14,629 nt of DNA, taken from contig JAFACO010000238.1 in the NCBI GenBank assembly GCA_023425485.1, positions 1 to 14,629 on the forward strand. Reading direction: 5' to 3'. This DNA is from Bacillota bacterium. GTDB lineage: Bacteria; Bacillota; Clostridia; Lachnospirales; Lachnospiraceae. Within the stretch, counting starts at the first letter, position 1, and every line of letters begins with the position of its first letter. Shown here piece by piece: positions 7,535 through 14,338 of this stretch. The position numbers and the translations under genes are program-made. The notes under the pieces were generated by a model that saw nothing but the letters and a program-made list of their open reading frames with translations, searched no databases and was not told the origin of the DNA.

Positions 7535-8683
7535 CTATTCTTCGTCGGTTATTTTTACCCAACCTTCTTTTTGGCTGCTTTCAAAAATTTTCTCACATAG
7601 AATCATCTCATGAAGACCATCTCTAAAGGTGGCATGTTCATGTTCTCCGTTTGGATTTCCAATGCTGCCATAAACACTCTTAAAGCATTGTTTAAAAGCA
7701 TCTGGGAATCCTTCAAGATGTCCAAAAGGATAAGCAATTAATGGTTTGGTATCAGGGTGAACAGTTCCTAATCCTTTTTCGATAAACGCATTGTAGCTAT
7801 CACGATTACCTACAACAAGGGCATTACAGTTCTCGCTATTCCATTGTGCAGATTTATTGTATCCACCAACTAATAAATCAATTGACACTGATTTACCTGC
7901 GATAACCTGTGAGAAGAAGGCGCTTCCCTTTGCTCCGTTACTAAAACGGAACATTACACTGGCATTGTCTTCGGTATCAATGGGAACATCCTCATAATCC
8001 TCATCCTTGAATTTCTCTTTTGAGAAGGCAAGTACAACACCCTTAGGTTTCTTACGGTTTTTATGAATAGTTGAGAAATCAGCATTTACTTCTACGATTT
8101 TTTGACCGGTTACATATTCTGCTAAGTCCATCCAGTGAGAACCGATATCGGATACAGCGCGGGTTCTACCGGATTCAGTAGAATTTAATCGCCAGCTGTA
8201 GTCAGTGTTGTATAATAACCAGTCCTGAGTATAGCTTCCGGTGATTGAGAAGATTTCACCAAGTTCACCGTCTTTTATGATGTTCTTCAGATGATTGTTC
8301 ATTGGATAGAAACGATTATGGAAATTAATTGCGGCTACCAGACCTTTTTCTTCTGCTTTCGCAGTAAGGGCTCTTGCCTCTTCAATGGAAGTACACATAG
8401 GTTTCTCGCACAGAACATTTACATTGCGGTCCATTGCATACATAGCAATATCATAGTGAGTATTGTTTGGGGTACAAATATGAATCATATCAAGATTCAT
8501 AGTATCAATCATTTCTTTATAATCTGCAAAATAATGTGGTACATTTAGTTCTTCTGCTGTTTTATCGGCATTAAATTTATCTGCCAAAGCAACAACCTCA
8601 ACATTGCCAAGACGTCTTAGTGTTTCGATGTGCACCTTACCGATAAAGCCTGTTCCGATAATTCCTGCTCTGAAAATTCTCAT
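7535..8683 (-). CDS. Gfo/Idh/MocA-family NAD(P)-dependent sugar dehydrogenase
   Basis: A 382-residue cytoplasmic oxidoreductase. An N-terminal Rossmann fold carries GIIGTGFIG (residues 7-15). CEKPM (92-96) holds the EKP motif at 93-95 with the conserved catalytic Lys, and DIGSHWMD (179-186) contains the catalytic His183 and Asp. The C-terminal alpha/beta domain binds the substrate. The family oxidises or reduces hydroxyls of sugars, inositols and glycosides, often to keto intermediates. I chose the ATG at 8683 rather than 8695 because the latter ATG is part of the ATGGAGG ribosome binding site. It is the last gene of the leftward operon, 35 bases after the FGGY kinase, and ends at the terminator 7469-7505. 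As there is no isomerase in the operon, it may supply the keto sugar used by the kinase; the substrate is unknown. Confidence 0.92.
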   Translation of the reverse strand: MRIFRAGIIGTGFIGKVHIETLRRLGNVEVVALADKFNADKTAEELNVPHYFADYKEMIDTMNLDMIHICTPNNTHYDIAMYAMDRNVNVLCEKPMCTSIEEARALTAKAEEKGLVAAINFHNRFYPMNNHLKNIIKDGELGEIFSITGSYTQDWLLYNTDYSWRLNSTESGRTRAVSDIGSHWMDLAEYVTGQKIVEVNADFSTIHKNRKKPKGVVLAFSKEKFKDEDYEDVPIDTEDNASVMFRFSNGAKGSAFFSQVIAGKSVSIDLLVGGYNKSAQWNSENCNALVVGNRDSYNAFIEKGLGTVHPDTKPLIAYPFGHLEGFPDAFKQCFKSVYGSIGNPNGEHEHATFRDGLHEMILCEKIFESSQKEGWVKITDEE

Positions 8684-8718
8684 AATAACCTCCATCTGCC
8701 ATTATAGCGGCAAAATTC

Positions 8719-10191
8719 TTATTTTAAATTAAATTGACTGGTAAAGAGTTCGTATTGTTCTTTCCATAACTCAATATTTTGTGGATAATATTCTGTAACT
8801 GGGAAGGAGCGGGAGATAATTTCTCTGCCTTCCTCGATTGTTTTAATCTGTTTGTTGGCTACTAACTGAACCAGAATGTTACCAAGAGCAGTGGCTTCAA
8901 CCGGACCTGCAGCAACAAAACAATTACAAGCATTTGCGGTAAACTGGCACATTAATTTACTTTGGGAACCTCCACCAACAATGTTAATGATGCCAAATTC
9001 AGTTCCGGTAAGCTTTTGAAGATTGTTTATATTCCAGAAGTACTTTAAGGCTAAGCTTTCGTAAATACAGCGTGCCATTTCTCCGATTGTTTCAGGTTGA
9101 GATTGATAAAGGTTTCTGCAATATTCTTTTAACTTCTCTGTCATATTACCTGGGGAATAGAAAATCTCGTCATCTACATCAATTACATACTGAAAGGGTG
9201 CTGCTGCCTCGGCAAGTTCCTCTAGTTCGTTATAGCTATAGGTTTGTCCCAAAGCCTTGAATTCAGCACGGATTTCTTGAAGAATCCAAGTACCCATTAC
9301 ATTATGAAGCAAACGATGATGTCCTTCATAGCCACCTTCATTTGCAATGTTAAAATGATATCCGAAATTATTAATTATAGGCTTTTGAACTTCTGTACCT
9401 ACAAGAGCCCAGGTTCCGCAGCTGATAATAGCGCAATTCTTGTTAAAAGGAGAGGCTAAAAATGCTGATGCTGTGTCATGCTCACAGACGGATACAATAT
9501 CAAAACCCCTGGTTTTGAATTCCGTATTAAAGTCACTACTGGTTCGGGCATTAATTGTACCAGGTTGAACAAGATCTGTAAAAAGTTCTTGTGGTATTTG
9601 GAACTTATCTAAAATTTCCTGATTCCAAGTTTTGATATTGTAGTCAAAGAGCTGACTTACAGATGCAAGCGTGTACTCAGTTGTCTTTTTACCGGACAAG
9701 AAGTAGATTAGCAGGTCGGGAACAAATAAGAGTTTATTTCCGTGCTTAAATAGGTAGGACTGGTCATCAAGGTTCATGGCGGCTAATTGCAGGAGTGTAT
9801 TAAAGAGTGCATTCTGATTGCCATTAATCTTATATAATTGATCAGGAGACATAATGTCATATATTTTGTCCATATGTCTTTTCGTACGTTCATCACGGTA
9901 ACTGTGAATCTGAGTTAACATATCTCCATTGGGAGCAATAATAGAAAAGTCATTACAAAAACTATCAATCCCAATTGAAGTTATGTTGTCCTCGGTACCT
10001 TCGATTGCAGTTGTAATTCCCTTGCACATTTCTTTGTATATTTGTAATATATCCCAATATAGACCACCATTTATTGAAGTAGCACAGTGGTCAAATCTAT
10101 TCAGCGTTCTTACTTCCAAAAGGTTATCGGAAAGAACTCCCAGTACAACTTTTCCACCGCTTCCACCTAAATCAAATGCTAAAACATTCAT
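8719..10191 (-). CDS. FGGY carbohydrate kinase, rhamnulokinase-like
   Basis: A 490-residue kinase, close in length to E. coli RhaB. Visible signatures are the N-terminal phosphate loop AFDLGGSGGKV, HSYRDERT, PDLLIYFLSGKKTTEYTLAS, the catalytic-base region CEHDTASAF (Asp239), SCGTWALVG, the GGGSQSKLMCQ nucleotide site (406 onward) and AGPVEATALGN. These are the marks of the rhamnulokinase branch, which phosphorylates O1 of a ketose. L-fuculose or another ketose may be the true substrate, since no rhamnose or fucose isomerase is nearby. I chose the ATG at 10191 because AATGGAG precedes it; the earlier ATG at 10203 lies inside that ribosome binding site. The gap to deoR upstream is 28 bases. The product would be a ketose 1-phosphate, a suitable substrate for the class II aldolase in the operon. 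Confidence 0.88.
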   Translation of the reverse strand: MNVLAFDLGGSGGKVVLGVLSDNLLEVRTLNRFDHCATSINGGLYWDILQIYKEMCKGITTAIEGTEDNITSIGIDSFCNDFSIIAPNGDMLTQIHSYRDERTKRHMDKIYDIMSPDQLYKINGNQNALFNTLLQLAAMNLDDQSYLFKHGNKLLFVPDLLIYFLSGKKTTEYTLASVSQLFDYNIKTWNQEILDKFQIPQELFTDLVQPGTINARTSSDFNTEFKTRGFDIVSVCEHDTASAFLASPFNKNCAIISCGTWALVGTEVQKPIINNFGYHFNIANEGGYEGHHRLLHNVMGTWILQEIRAEFKALGQTYSYNELEELAEAAAPFQYVIDVDDEIFYSPGNMTEKLKEYCRNLYQSQPETIGEMARCIYESLALKYFWNINNLQKLTGTEFGIINIVGGGSQSKLMCQFTANACNCFVAAGPVEATALGNILVQLVANKQIKTIEEGREIISRSFPVTEYYPQNIELWKEQYELFTSQFNLK

Positions 10192-10219
10192 ATAGATCTC
10201 CATTCTGTCGTTGTGTTAC

Positions 10220-11029
10220 TTAAGCCATCAATATCTGTGTTTTTGTTATTTTGGAAAAATTCAAATAAGCCATATCACTATTTGAGTCTGTAATCAGATA
10301 ATCAATATCTGCAAAAGATCCAAGATAAACTGGACCAATTTGTTTGAATTTCGAATAATCCGCAAGTAAAAATACTTCCTGAGAACTCTTAATTAATGTT
10401 TTTTTGATATCAATTTCCTGAATTCCAGAGTCGGTAATCTGTGTCTCTGAGATAATACCAGTACAAGAGATAAAAGACTTGTTAGGGAAATACTGTTGTG
10501 CATTCTTAATGGTTGTATTCCCAAAGATGGATAAATTGGTATTCTTAAAAATTCCGCCTAAACACACGATAGTATGATGTGGGCTTAAGTTCTTTGAACA
10601 TTCAAGCAGAAATTGAATCGAGTTAGTCAAAATAGTAACTTGAATGTCGGCTGGTATATACTGATATAAATAAATGCAGGTTGAACTGTTATCAATAAAA
10701 ATGGTATCCTCGTGTTCAATATAGGAAGCGGCAAGTTTGCAAATTGCCTGTTTTTCTGCTACATGCCAGAAGGAACGCTCGGCAACCGGCGTTTCACCAG
10801 GCGCATTGTAGGGTTTTTGTAATGTTGGACTGGAAAGCTCACCGGGTAGATTGGGTAGTATGGCTCCACCATGAGTCCGTTTTAACATGCCTGCTTTTTC
10901 TAAATCATTAAGATCTCGACGTATTGTCTCTTTAGAGGTTTGAAATATATTTGCCAGTTCACTGACATCAATACGTCCCATGCTATTAAGTTGACTAATT
11001 ATTTTTGTTTGACGTTCTTCAATATACAT
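10220..11029 (-). CDS. DeoR-family transcriptional repressor
   Basis: A 269-residue sugar-responsive regulator. The N-terminal winged HTH is typical (ERQTKIISQL, IDVSELANIFQTSKETIRRDLNDLEKAGMLKR split by GRI, then THGGA). The C-terminal DeoR sugar-sensing domain has DNSSTC, LTNSIQ, LGG and LLADYSKF motifs, with a ribose-isomerase-like fold that senses a phosphorylated sugar. It sits inside the operon it most likely represses. The candidate operators are the CATAAA(A)CGGTCA copies at 12714-12726 and 12765-12776. The ribosome binding site is less regular than in its neighbours: AAAGGA lies 10 bases from the ATG and is part of a 12-bp palindrome, so translation may be lower. Confidence 0.92.
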   Translation of the reverse strand: MYIEERQTKIISQLNSMGRIDVSELANIFQTSKETIRRDLNDLEKAGMLKRTHGGAILPNLPGELSSPTLQKPYNAPGETPVAERSFWHVAEKQAICKLAASYIEHEDTIFIDNSSTCIYLYQYIPADIQVTILTNSIQFLLECSKNLSPHHTIVCLGGIFKNTNLSIFGNTTIKNAQQYFPNKSFISCTGIISETQITDSGIQEIDIKKTLIKSSQEVFLLADYSKFKQIGPVYLGSFADIDYLITDSNSDMAYLNFSKITKTQILMA

Positions 11030-11032
11030 AGT

Positions 11033-11063
11033 AAGGATATCCTTTTGTAGGGTTTATACCCTA
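11033..11063 (-). promoter_or_regulatory. Palindrome over the deoR ribosome binding site plus small hairpin
   Basis: AAGGATATCCTT (11033-11044) is a perfect 12-bp palindrome that contains the ribosome binding site of the DeoR gene. Next to it TAGGGT-TTAT-ACCCTA (11048-11063) can form a 6-bp hairpin in the aldolase-deoR gap. The pair could lower DeoR translation relative to the enzymes, or mark an RNA processing site. No T-tract follows, so it is not a terminator. Confidence 0.35.
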
Positions 11064-11077
11064 TGAATTAGTATGGA

Positions 11078-11683
11078 TTAAATAGCATTTCTTGTAATGG
11101 TGCAGAAGGCGTCACATTCGATACGTTCCAGCATGCTGTATGCATGATAAATACTTGGTCCGGATACAACAACACCATGCATAGGTAAAATAACACCAAT
11201 CGGTTTTTTGACCGCTAATTCTCTATGTTCTTCAAAATAGTTGTATATGTTTTGGGAAAGTTCAGGGGTATAAGCTTTGGTATATTCGATGCATCCAACA
11301 TATCCGCGTCCCATAGTAGCTTCTGTTACATTAGGAATTGGTTTGCCCTGTGCAACAAAAGGCATACAGTAGAAGGGATGTGCATGAATCGTACAAGCGA
11401 TTTCCTTGAAATTACTTAAAATTAGAACATGCATTAAGCCTTCACGGGAAAGTTTACCGGTGCCTTCAATAATGTTTTCTTCATAATCTATTAGTATAAT
11501 ATCTTCGGGTTCGAGTTCGCAATGTTTTTCTTCAGACATTAGAGATGGACTGATTAAGATTCTGTTTTCATCCACGCGAACAGCAAAATTTCCACCTGCT
11601 GCATTGGTAAGGCGTCTTTCCCACATTAATTTTGCTACTTTACACATTTCTTTACGCATTTCTATGTAAGATAAATTACTCAT
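11078..11683 (-). CDS. Class II (zinc) aldolase, FucA/RhaD/AraD superfamily
   Basis: A 201-residue class II aldolase/adducin-domain protein. Zn ligands are His100 and His102 (TIHAHPF) and His169 (PMHGVVVSG). The catalytic acid Glu81 lies in SREGLMH. The N-terminal GGNFAVR and ILISPS strands form the phosphate site. The family includes fuculose-1-phosphate aldolase, which cleaves a ketose 1-phosphate to DHAP and an aldehyde, and ribulose-5-phosphate 4-epimerase. Pairing with a rhamnulokinase-type kinase favours an aldolase role, with DHAP and an aldehyde as products. The gene lies 19 bases after pfkB. Its ribosome binding site (AAAGGGAAG) is modest. Confidence 0.9.
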   Translation of the reverse strand: MSNLSYIEMRKEMCKVAKLMWERRLTNAAGGNFAVRVDENRILISPSLMSEEKHCELEPEDIILIDYEENIIEGTGKLSREGLMHVLILSNFKEIACTIHAHPFYCMPFVAQGKPIPNVTEATMGRGYVGCIEYTKAYTPELSQNIYNYFEEHRELAVKKPIGVILPMHGVVVSGPSIYHAYSMLERIECDAFCTITRNAI

Positions 11684-11702
11684 GATATCTTCCCTTTCTT
11701 AA

Positions 11703-12638
11703 TTAAAGCTTTTTAATGTCGACGAGTGGTATTAGTTCACTGGCACGTATTTTATCAAATCCAACAGAGGAGGTTGATTCTGCGGTGGCAGCAGAGATTG
11801 CTGTAGCTAATTTAAGCGTATCTTCAAAAGTATAATTTTCTGTAATGCCATAGATAATTCCTGATAAGAAACAATCACCGCAGCCAATGGTGTTTTTCAC
11901 ATCTACCTTGGGAGGCATTATTCTAAAAATACCTTCTGGAGTTTTAACAATGGAGCCATCTCCGCCAAGAGAGACTGCAATTACTTCGATGTTGTATTTT
12001 GAAAGTGATTGAATGGCAAGTATGATATCCTCATCATTTAAAAGCTCTTTTCCATATAAAGTGGAGAGTTCATCCAGATTTGGTTTTATTAAATAAGGGG
12101 ATTCTTCGATGCAGTTTGTTAAGGTTGGGCCGCTGGCGTCAAGAAAGAATTTGATTTTCAGGTCTTTCAAACGCTTCATAATCGTGTTATACACATAGGG
12201 GTCATAACAATTGGTAGCATCTCCTGATAGAATAACAAAATCACCTTCTTTTACTGTTTCCAGTAATAATGTTATAAGCTCTTCAATATCGCTCTCATCA
12301 AGATCTACTCCTCTTGAAGATATCGTTGAACAATCACCAGTTTCTTCTATAATAAGGTAATTCGTTCTGCTGTTCTCCTCTTGGTTGTTTCTATGTAGAA
12401 ATTTCACATTAACACCGGAGGCTTCTAATAATAGAAGAATGTCTTTTCCGGTCTTCCCGTGTACAATACCCAGAGCATTATTCTCCAGACCTAAAGATTT
12501 TAAGTTAATGGATACATGTGTACCTTTACCACCTAAGGAATCCTGTGAGTATTGCAACCGATTTGTGATATTCTTCTTAAATTCATTTAAAAACAGAAGT
12601 TTATCGACAGCAGGATTGAGAGTTACTGTGTGTATCAT
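11703..12638 (-). CDS. PfkB-family sugar kinase, 1-phosphofructokinase-like
   Basis: A 311-residue ribokinase-like kinase of the 1-phosphofructokinase/tagatose-6-phosphate kinase branch. It starts MIHTVTLNPAVD, has LGGKGTHVSINLKSLG (35-50), KPNLDEL (185-191) and the C-terminal catalytic motif NTIGCGDCFLSG (249-260) with catalytic Asp255. The usual GAGDS reads GCGDC, so two Cys flank the anion hole and the catalytic loop. Enzymes of this branch phosphorylate an already phosphorylated ketose. It could act on the product of the FGGY kinase or on an aldolase product. It is the first gene of the leftward operon; AAGGAG lies 5 bases before the ATG. The operon promoter is at 12707-12735, with a candidate DeoR site between its -35 and -10. 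Confidence 0.9.
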   Translation of the reverse strand: MIHTVTLNPAVDKLLFLNEFKKNITNRLQYSQDSLGGKGTHVSINLKSLGLENNALGIVHGKTGKDILLLLEASGVNVKFLHRNNQEENSRTNYLIIEETGDCSTISSRGVDLDESDIEELITLLLETVKEGDFVILSGDATNCYDPYVYNTIMKRLKDLKIKFFLDASGPTLTNCIEESPYLIKPNLDELSTLYGKELLNDEDIILAIQSLSKYNIEVIAVSLGGDGSIVKTPEGIFRIMPPKVDVKNTIGCGDCFLSGIIYGITENYTFEDTLKLATAISAATAESTSSVGFDKIRASELIPLVDIKKL

Positions 12639-12706
12639 TGGTTCTCCTTTCTATATAATATGTGTAATTGGTTCCGTATGCACATATATTTTGTTTTTAT
12701 ATATGG

Positions 12707-12735
12707 ATACTATCATAAAACGGTCACAAAAGCAA
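12707..12735 (-). promoter_or_regulatory. Promoter of the pfkB-aldolase-deoR-kinase-dehydrogenase operon
   Basis: On the minus strand TTGCTT (12730-12735) is followed after 17 bases by TAGTAT (12707-12712). The spacer contains one copy of the CGGTCA direct-repeat motif, so binding there would block RNA polymerase. The leader to the pfkB start is about 60 bases. Confidence 0.5.
12714..12726 (+). repeat. CATAAAACGGTCA, candidate DeoR operator copy 1
   Basis: This direct-repeat motif lies inside the -35/-10 spacer of the leftward operon promoter. A near-identical copy is at 12765-12776, with the CGGTCA cores 50 bp (about five helical turns) apart. DeoR-family repressors commonly bind repeated sites of this type. 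The link to the DeoR encoded in the operon is inference. Confidence 0.55.
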
Positions 12736-12761
12736 CATTATTTTTTGGTATTGTGTATATG

Positions 12762-12784
12762 TAACATAAACGGTCATTATGTTA
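12762..12784. repeat. Candidate DeoR operator copy 2 inside an inverted repeat
   Basis: CATAAACGGTCA (12765-12776) repeats the motif at 12714-12726. It is centred in a perfect inverted repeat TAACATAA-N7-TTATGTTA, where the 7-base centre is ACGGTCA. The site lies upstream of both divergent promoters and could let one repressor control both directions, for example by looping to copy 1. Confidence 0.5.
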
Positions 12785-12826
12785 TATGAAATATTACTAA
12801 AAATCATAAGTTTTTGTATTTAGTAG

Positions 12827-12855
12827 TTGTAATTATTTCGAAAAGGTGATAAAAT
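12827..12855 (+). promoter_or_regulatory. Promoter of the flavoprotein gene
   Basis: TTGTAA (12827-12832), 17 bases and TAAAAT (12850-12855) fit a vegetative promoter. The start would be near 12862, giving a leader of about 47 bases, A-rich and without a start codon, that ends in an AGGAGG site. Confidence 0.6.
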
Positions 12856-12908
12856 ACAAACATAAACAAAAACAAATACACAGACGTTTTTAAACAGGAG
12901 GTAACAAA

Positions 12909-14150
12909 ATGTCATACCAAGAAACATTACTTCAACCAATTAATATCGGACCTAGAGTAGCTCCAAATCGCTTCTTTATTCAGGCGATGGAATGTAACTC
13001 AGAGGATGAGACAGGTAACCCTTCAGAGGAAACAACCAACCGTTACATAGAGTTAGCTAAAGGTGGTGCTGGTTTAATTTCATTAGAAGCAATTACTGTG
13101 ACTAGAGAAAGCCGCGCAAGAGATAATCAGCTTACAATTATGCCACAGAATGAAAAGCCACTGACCGAGTTTGTAAGAAGAGTTCATGAAGCAAATGCAC
13201 AGTCACTACTGGTATTTCAGTTAACTCATTCTGGTGAGATCTCAAATCCTGCTTTTTCAAGAAGAGTAACTCCTAATCCTTTGCCAGGCTACGGCGGCGA
13301 TCTTCTTACGGAAGAAGATGTTGCAAGAATTATGGACAGTTATGTTACAGCAGCGAAGATTGCTTACAATGCAGGCGCTGATGGTATTGACTTAAAATTA
13401 TCTCATGGTTATTTAGGATGTCAGATGATTCGTCCTCACAATAACAGACAGTGGAAATACGGCGGAAGTTGGGAAAACAGAAGTAGATTTGCATTTGAGT
13501 TAATTGAAAGAATTCGTAAAGAGGTTCCGGATAAGAACTTTATTATAGGATCTAAAATATCAGCTTGGGAAGGCTTCCCTGGTGGATTTGGTACAGAAGG
13601 TCCAGGATCACCTATCATGGACTTAACAGAGCCAATTAAGCTTATCCAAGGTTTAGAGGAAAGAGGCGCAAGCTACATTATTCAGTCAGCAGGTAGTCCT
13701 TCAATAACAATCAGCTTAACACAGGTAGACAAGCATATCCCATATTATGCATATCTCCATCAATATTGGGCTAAGGAATTTAAGAAAGCTCTTAAGCCAG
13801 AAACAGTAGTAATCGGATCTAATTTCTCCGTATTTAGAAATGGTAAGAATGACTTATGTGCAGTTGAACCTGGTCAGAGTGATATTCTTAACTACGGTGC
13901 ATGGTGTGTTGAGAATAATGTTACAGATATGATTGGTTTAGGAAGACAATCCTTTGCTGATCCATATCTTCCAGCTAAATTAGCACAGGGTAATGATAAA
14001 GATATTAAGTATTGCCGTTTATGTGATGCATGCCTTGAATTACTTATTCAGCAAAGTAAGGTAGGATGTTGTGTTTATGACAAGGCTGCTGCAGCGGAAT
14101 TAGTTGAGACACGTAGAGTAAAAGGAAAGTTAAAACAAAGTCATACATAA
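12909..14150 (+). CDS. Old-Yellow-Enzyme-type flavin oxidoreductase with C-terminal Fe-S motif
   Basis: A 413-residue FMN-binding TIM barrel of the NADH:flavin oxidoreductase/Old Yellow Enzyme family. Motifs are RFFIQAMECN (N-terminal strand 1), FQLTHSG (103-109), SHGYLGCQMIRP (165-176) and YGGSWENRSRF (184-194). The C-terminal CRLCDACLELL...GC motif (Cys369, 372, 375, 387) resembles the [4Fe-4S] site of 2,4-dienoyl-CoA reductase and trimethylamine dehydrogenase, but with spacing x2-x2-x11 instead of x2-x3-x11. The FAD/NAD(P) domain of those enzymes (about 250 more residues) is absent. The usual EIHxAHGY reads DLKLSHGY, so the first active-site His is Lys163. It likely reduces or oxidises a small substrate, perhaps a sugar-derived enone or keto group; reaction unknown. 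It is divergent from the sugar operon and followed by a sugar-binding lipoprotein. AGGAGG precedes the ATG by about 8 bases. Confidence 0.88.
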   Translation: MSYQETLLQPINIGPRVAPNRFFIQAMECNSEDETGNPSEETTNRYIELAKGGAGLISLEAITVTRESRARDNQLTIMPQNEKPLTEFVRRVHEANAQSLLVFQLTHSGEISNPAFSRRVTPNPLPGYGGDLLTEEDVARIMDSYVTAAKIAYNAGADGIDLKLSHGYLGCQMIRPHNNRQWKYGGSWENRSRFAFELIERIRKEVPDKNFIIGSKISAWEGFPGGFGTEGPGSPIMDLTEPIKLIQGLEERGASYIIQSAGSPSITISLTQVDKHIPYYAYLHQYWAKEFKKALKPETVVIGSNFSVFRNGKNDLCAVEPGQSDILNYGAWCVENNVTDMIGLGRQSFADPYLPAKLAQGNDKDIKYCRLCDACLELLIQQSKVGCCVYDKAAAAELVETRRVKGKLKQSHT

Positions 14151-14219
14151 TAAATAATTGATTGTTGTAGTAAAAGAACTAGTTAAAAAGAATTATATAA
14201 ATGGCACTGTTTCAGATGT

Positions 14220-14248
14220 TTGACGTTTTTCTAAAAAGTATTTATTCA
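14220..14248 (+). promoter_or_regulatory. Weak promoter candidate before the binding-protein gene
   Basis: TTGACG (14220-14225) followed after 17 bases by TATTCA (14243-14248) may give the transporter genes their own start. The -10 is poor. No terminator is visible after the flavoprotein gene, so read-through is equally likely. Otherwise the 188-base gap shows no clear structure. Confidence 0.25.
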
Positions 14249-14338
14249 TATTTAATAAGCTTAGTTGATTGAATACAGTTCAAGTTATTGCAGCAGGGCT
14301 ATTCTTATATAAGAAAAAATATTGGGAGGATACAAACA

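Noticed and set aside
4380..8683. C-glycoside or 3-keto-glycoside cleavage pair (isomerase-like barrel plus Gfo/Idh/MocA enzyme)
   Set aside because: Such pairs are known in gut bacteria, but here the two genes are in opposite orientation, under different regulators and separated by a chemoreceptor and two terminators, so a joint role is not supported.
12385..12789. Rightward 134-codon frame opposite pfkB
   Set aside because: It is antisense to the conserved pfkB start and the promoter region, with low-complexity composition typical of a shadow frame.
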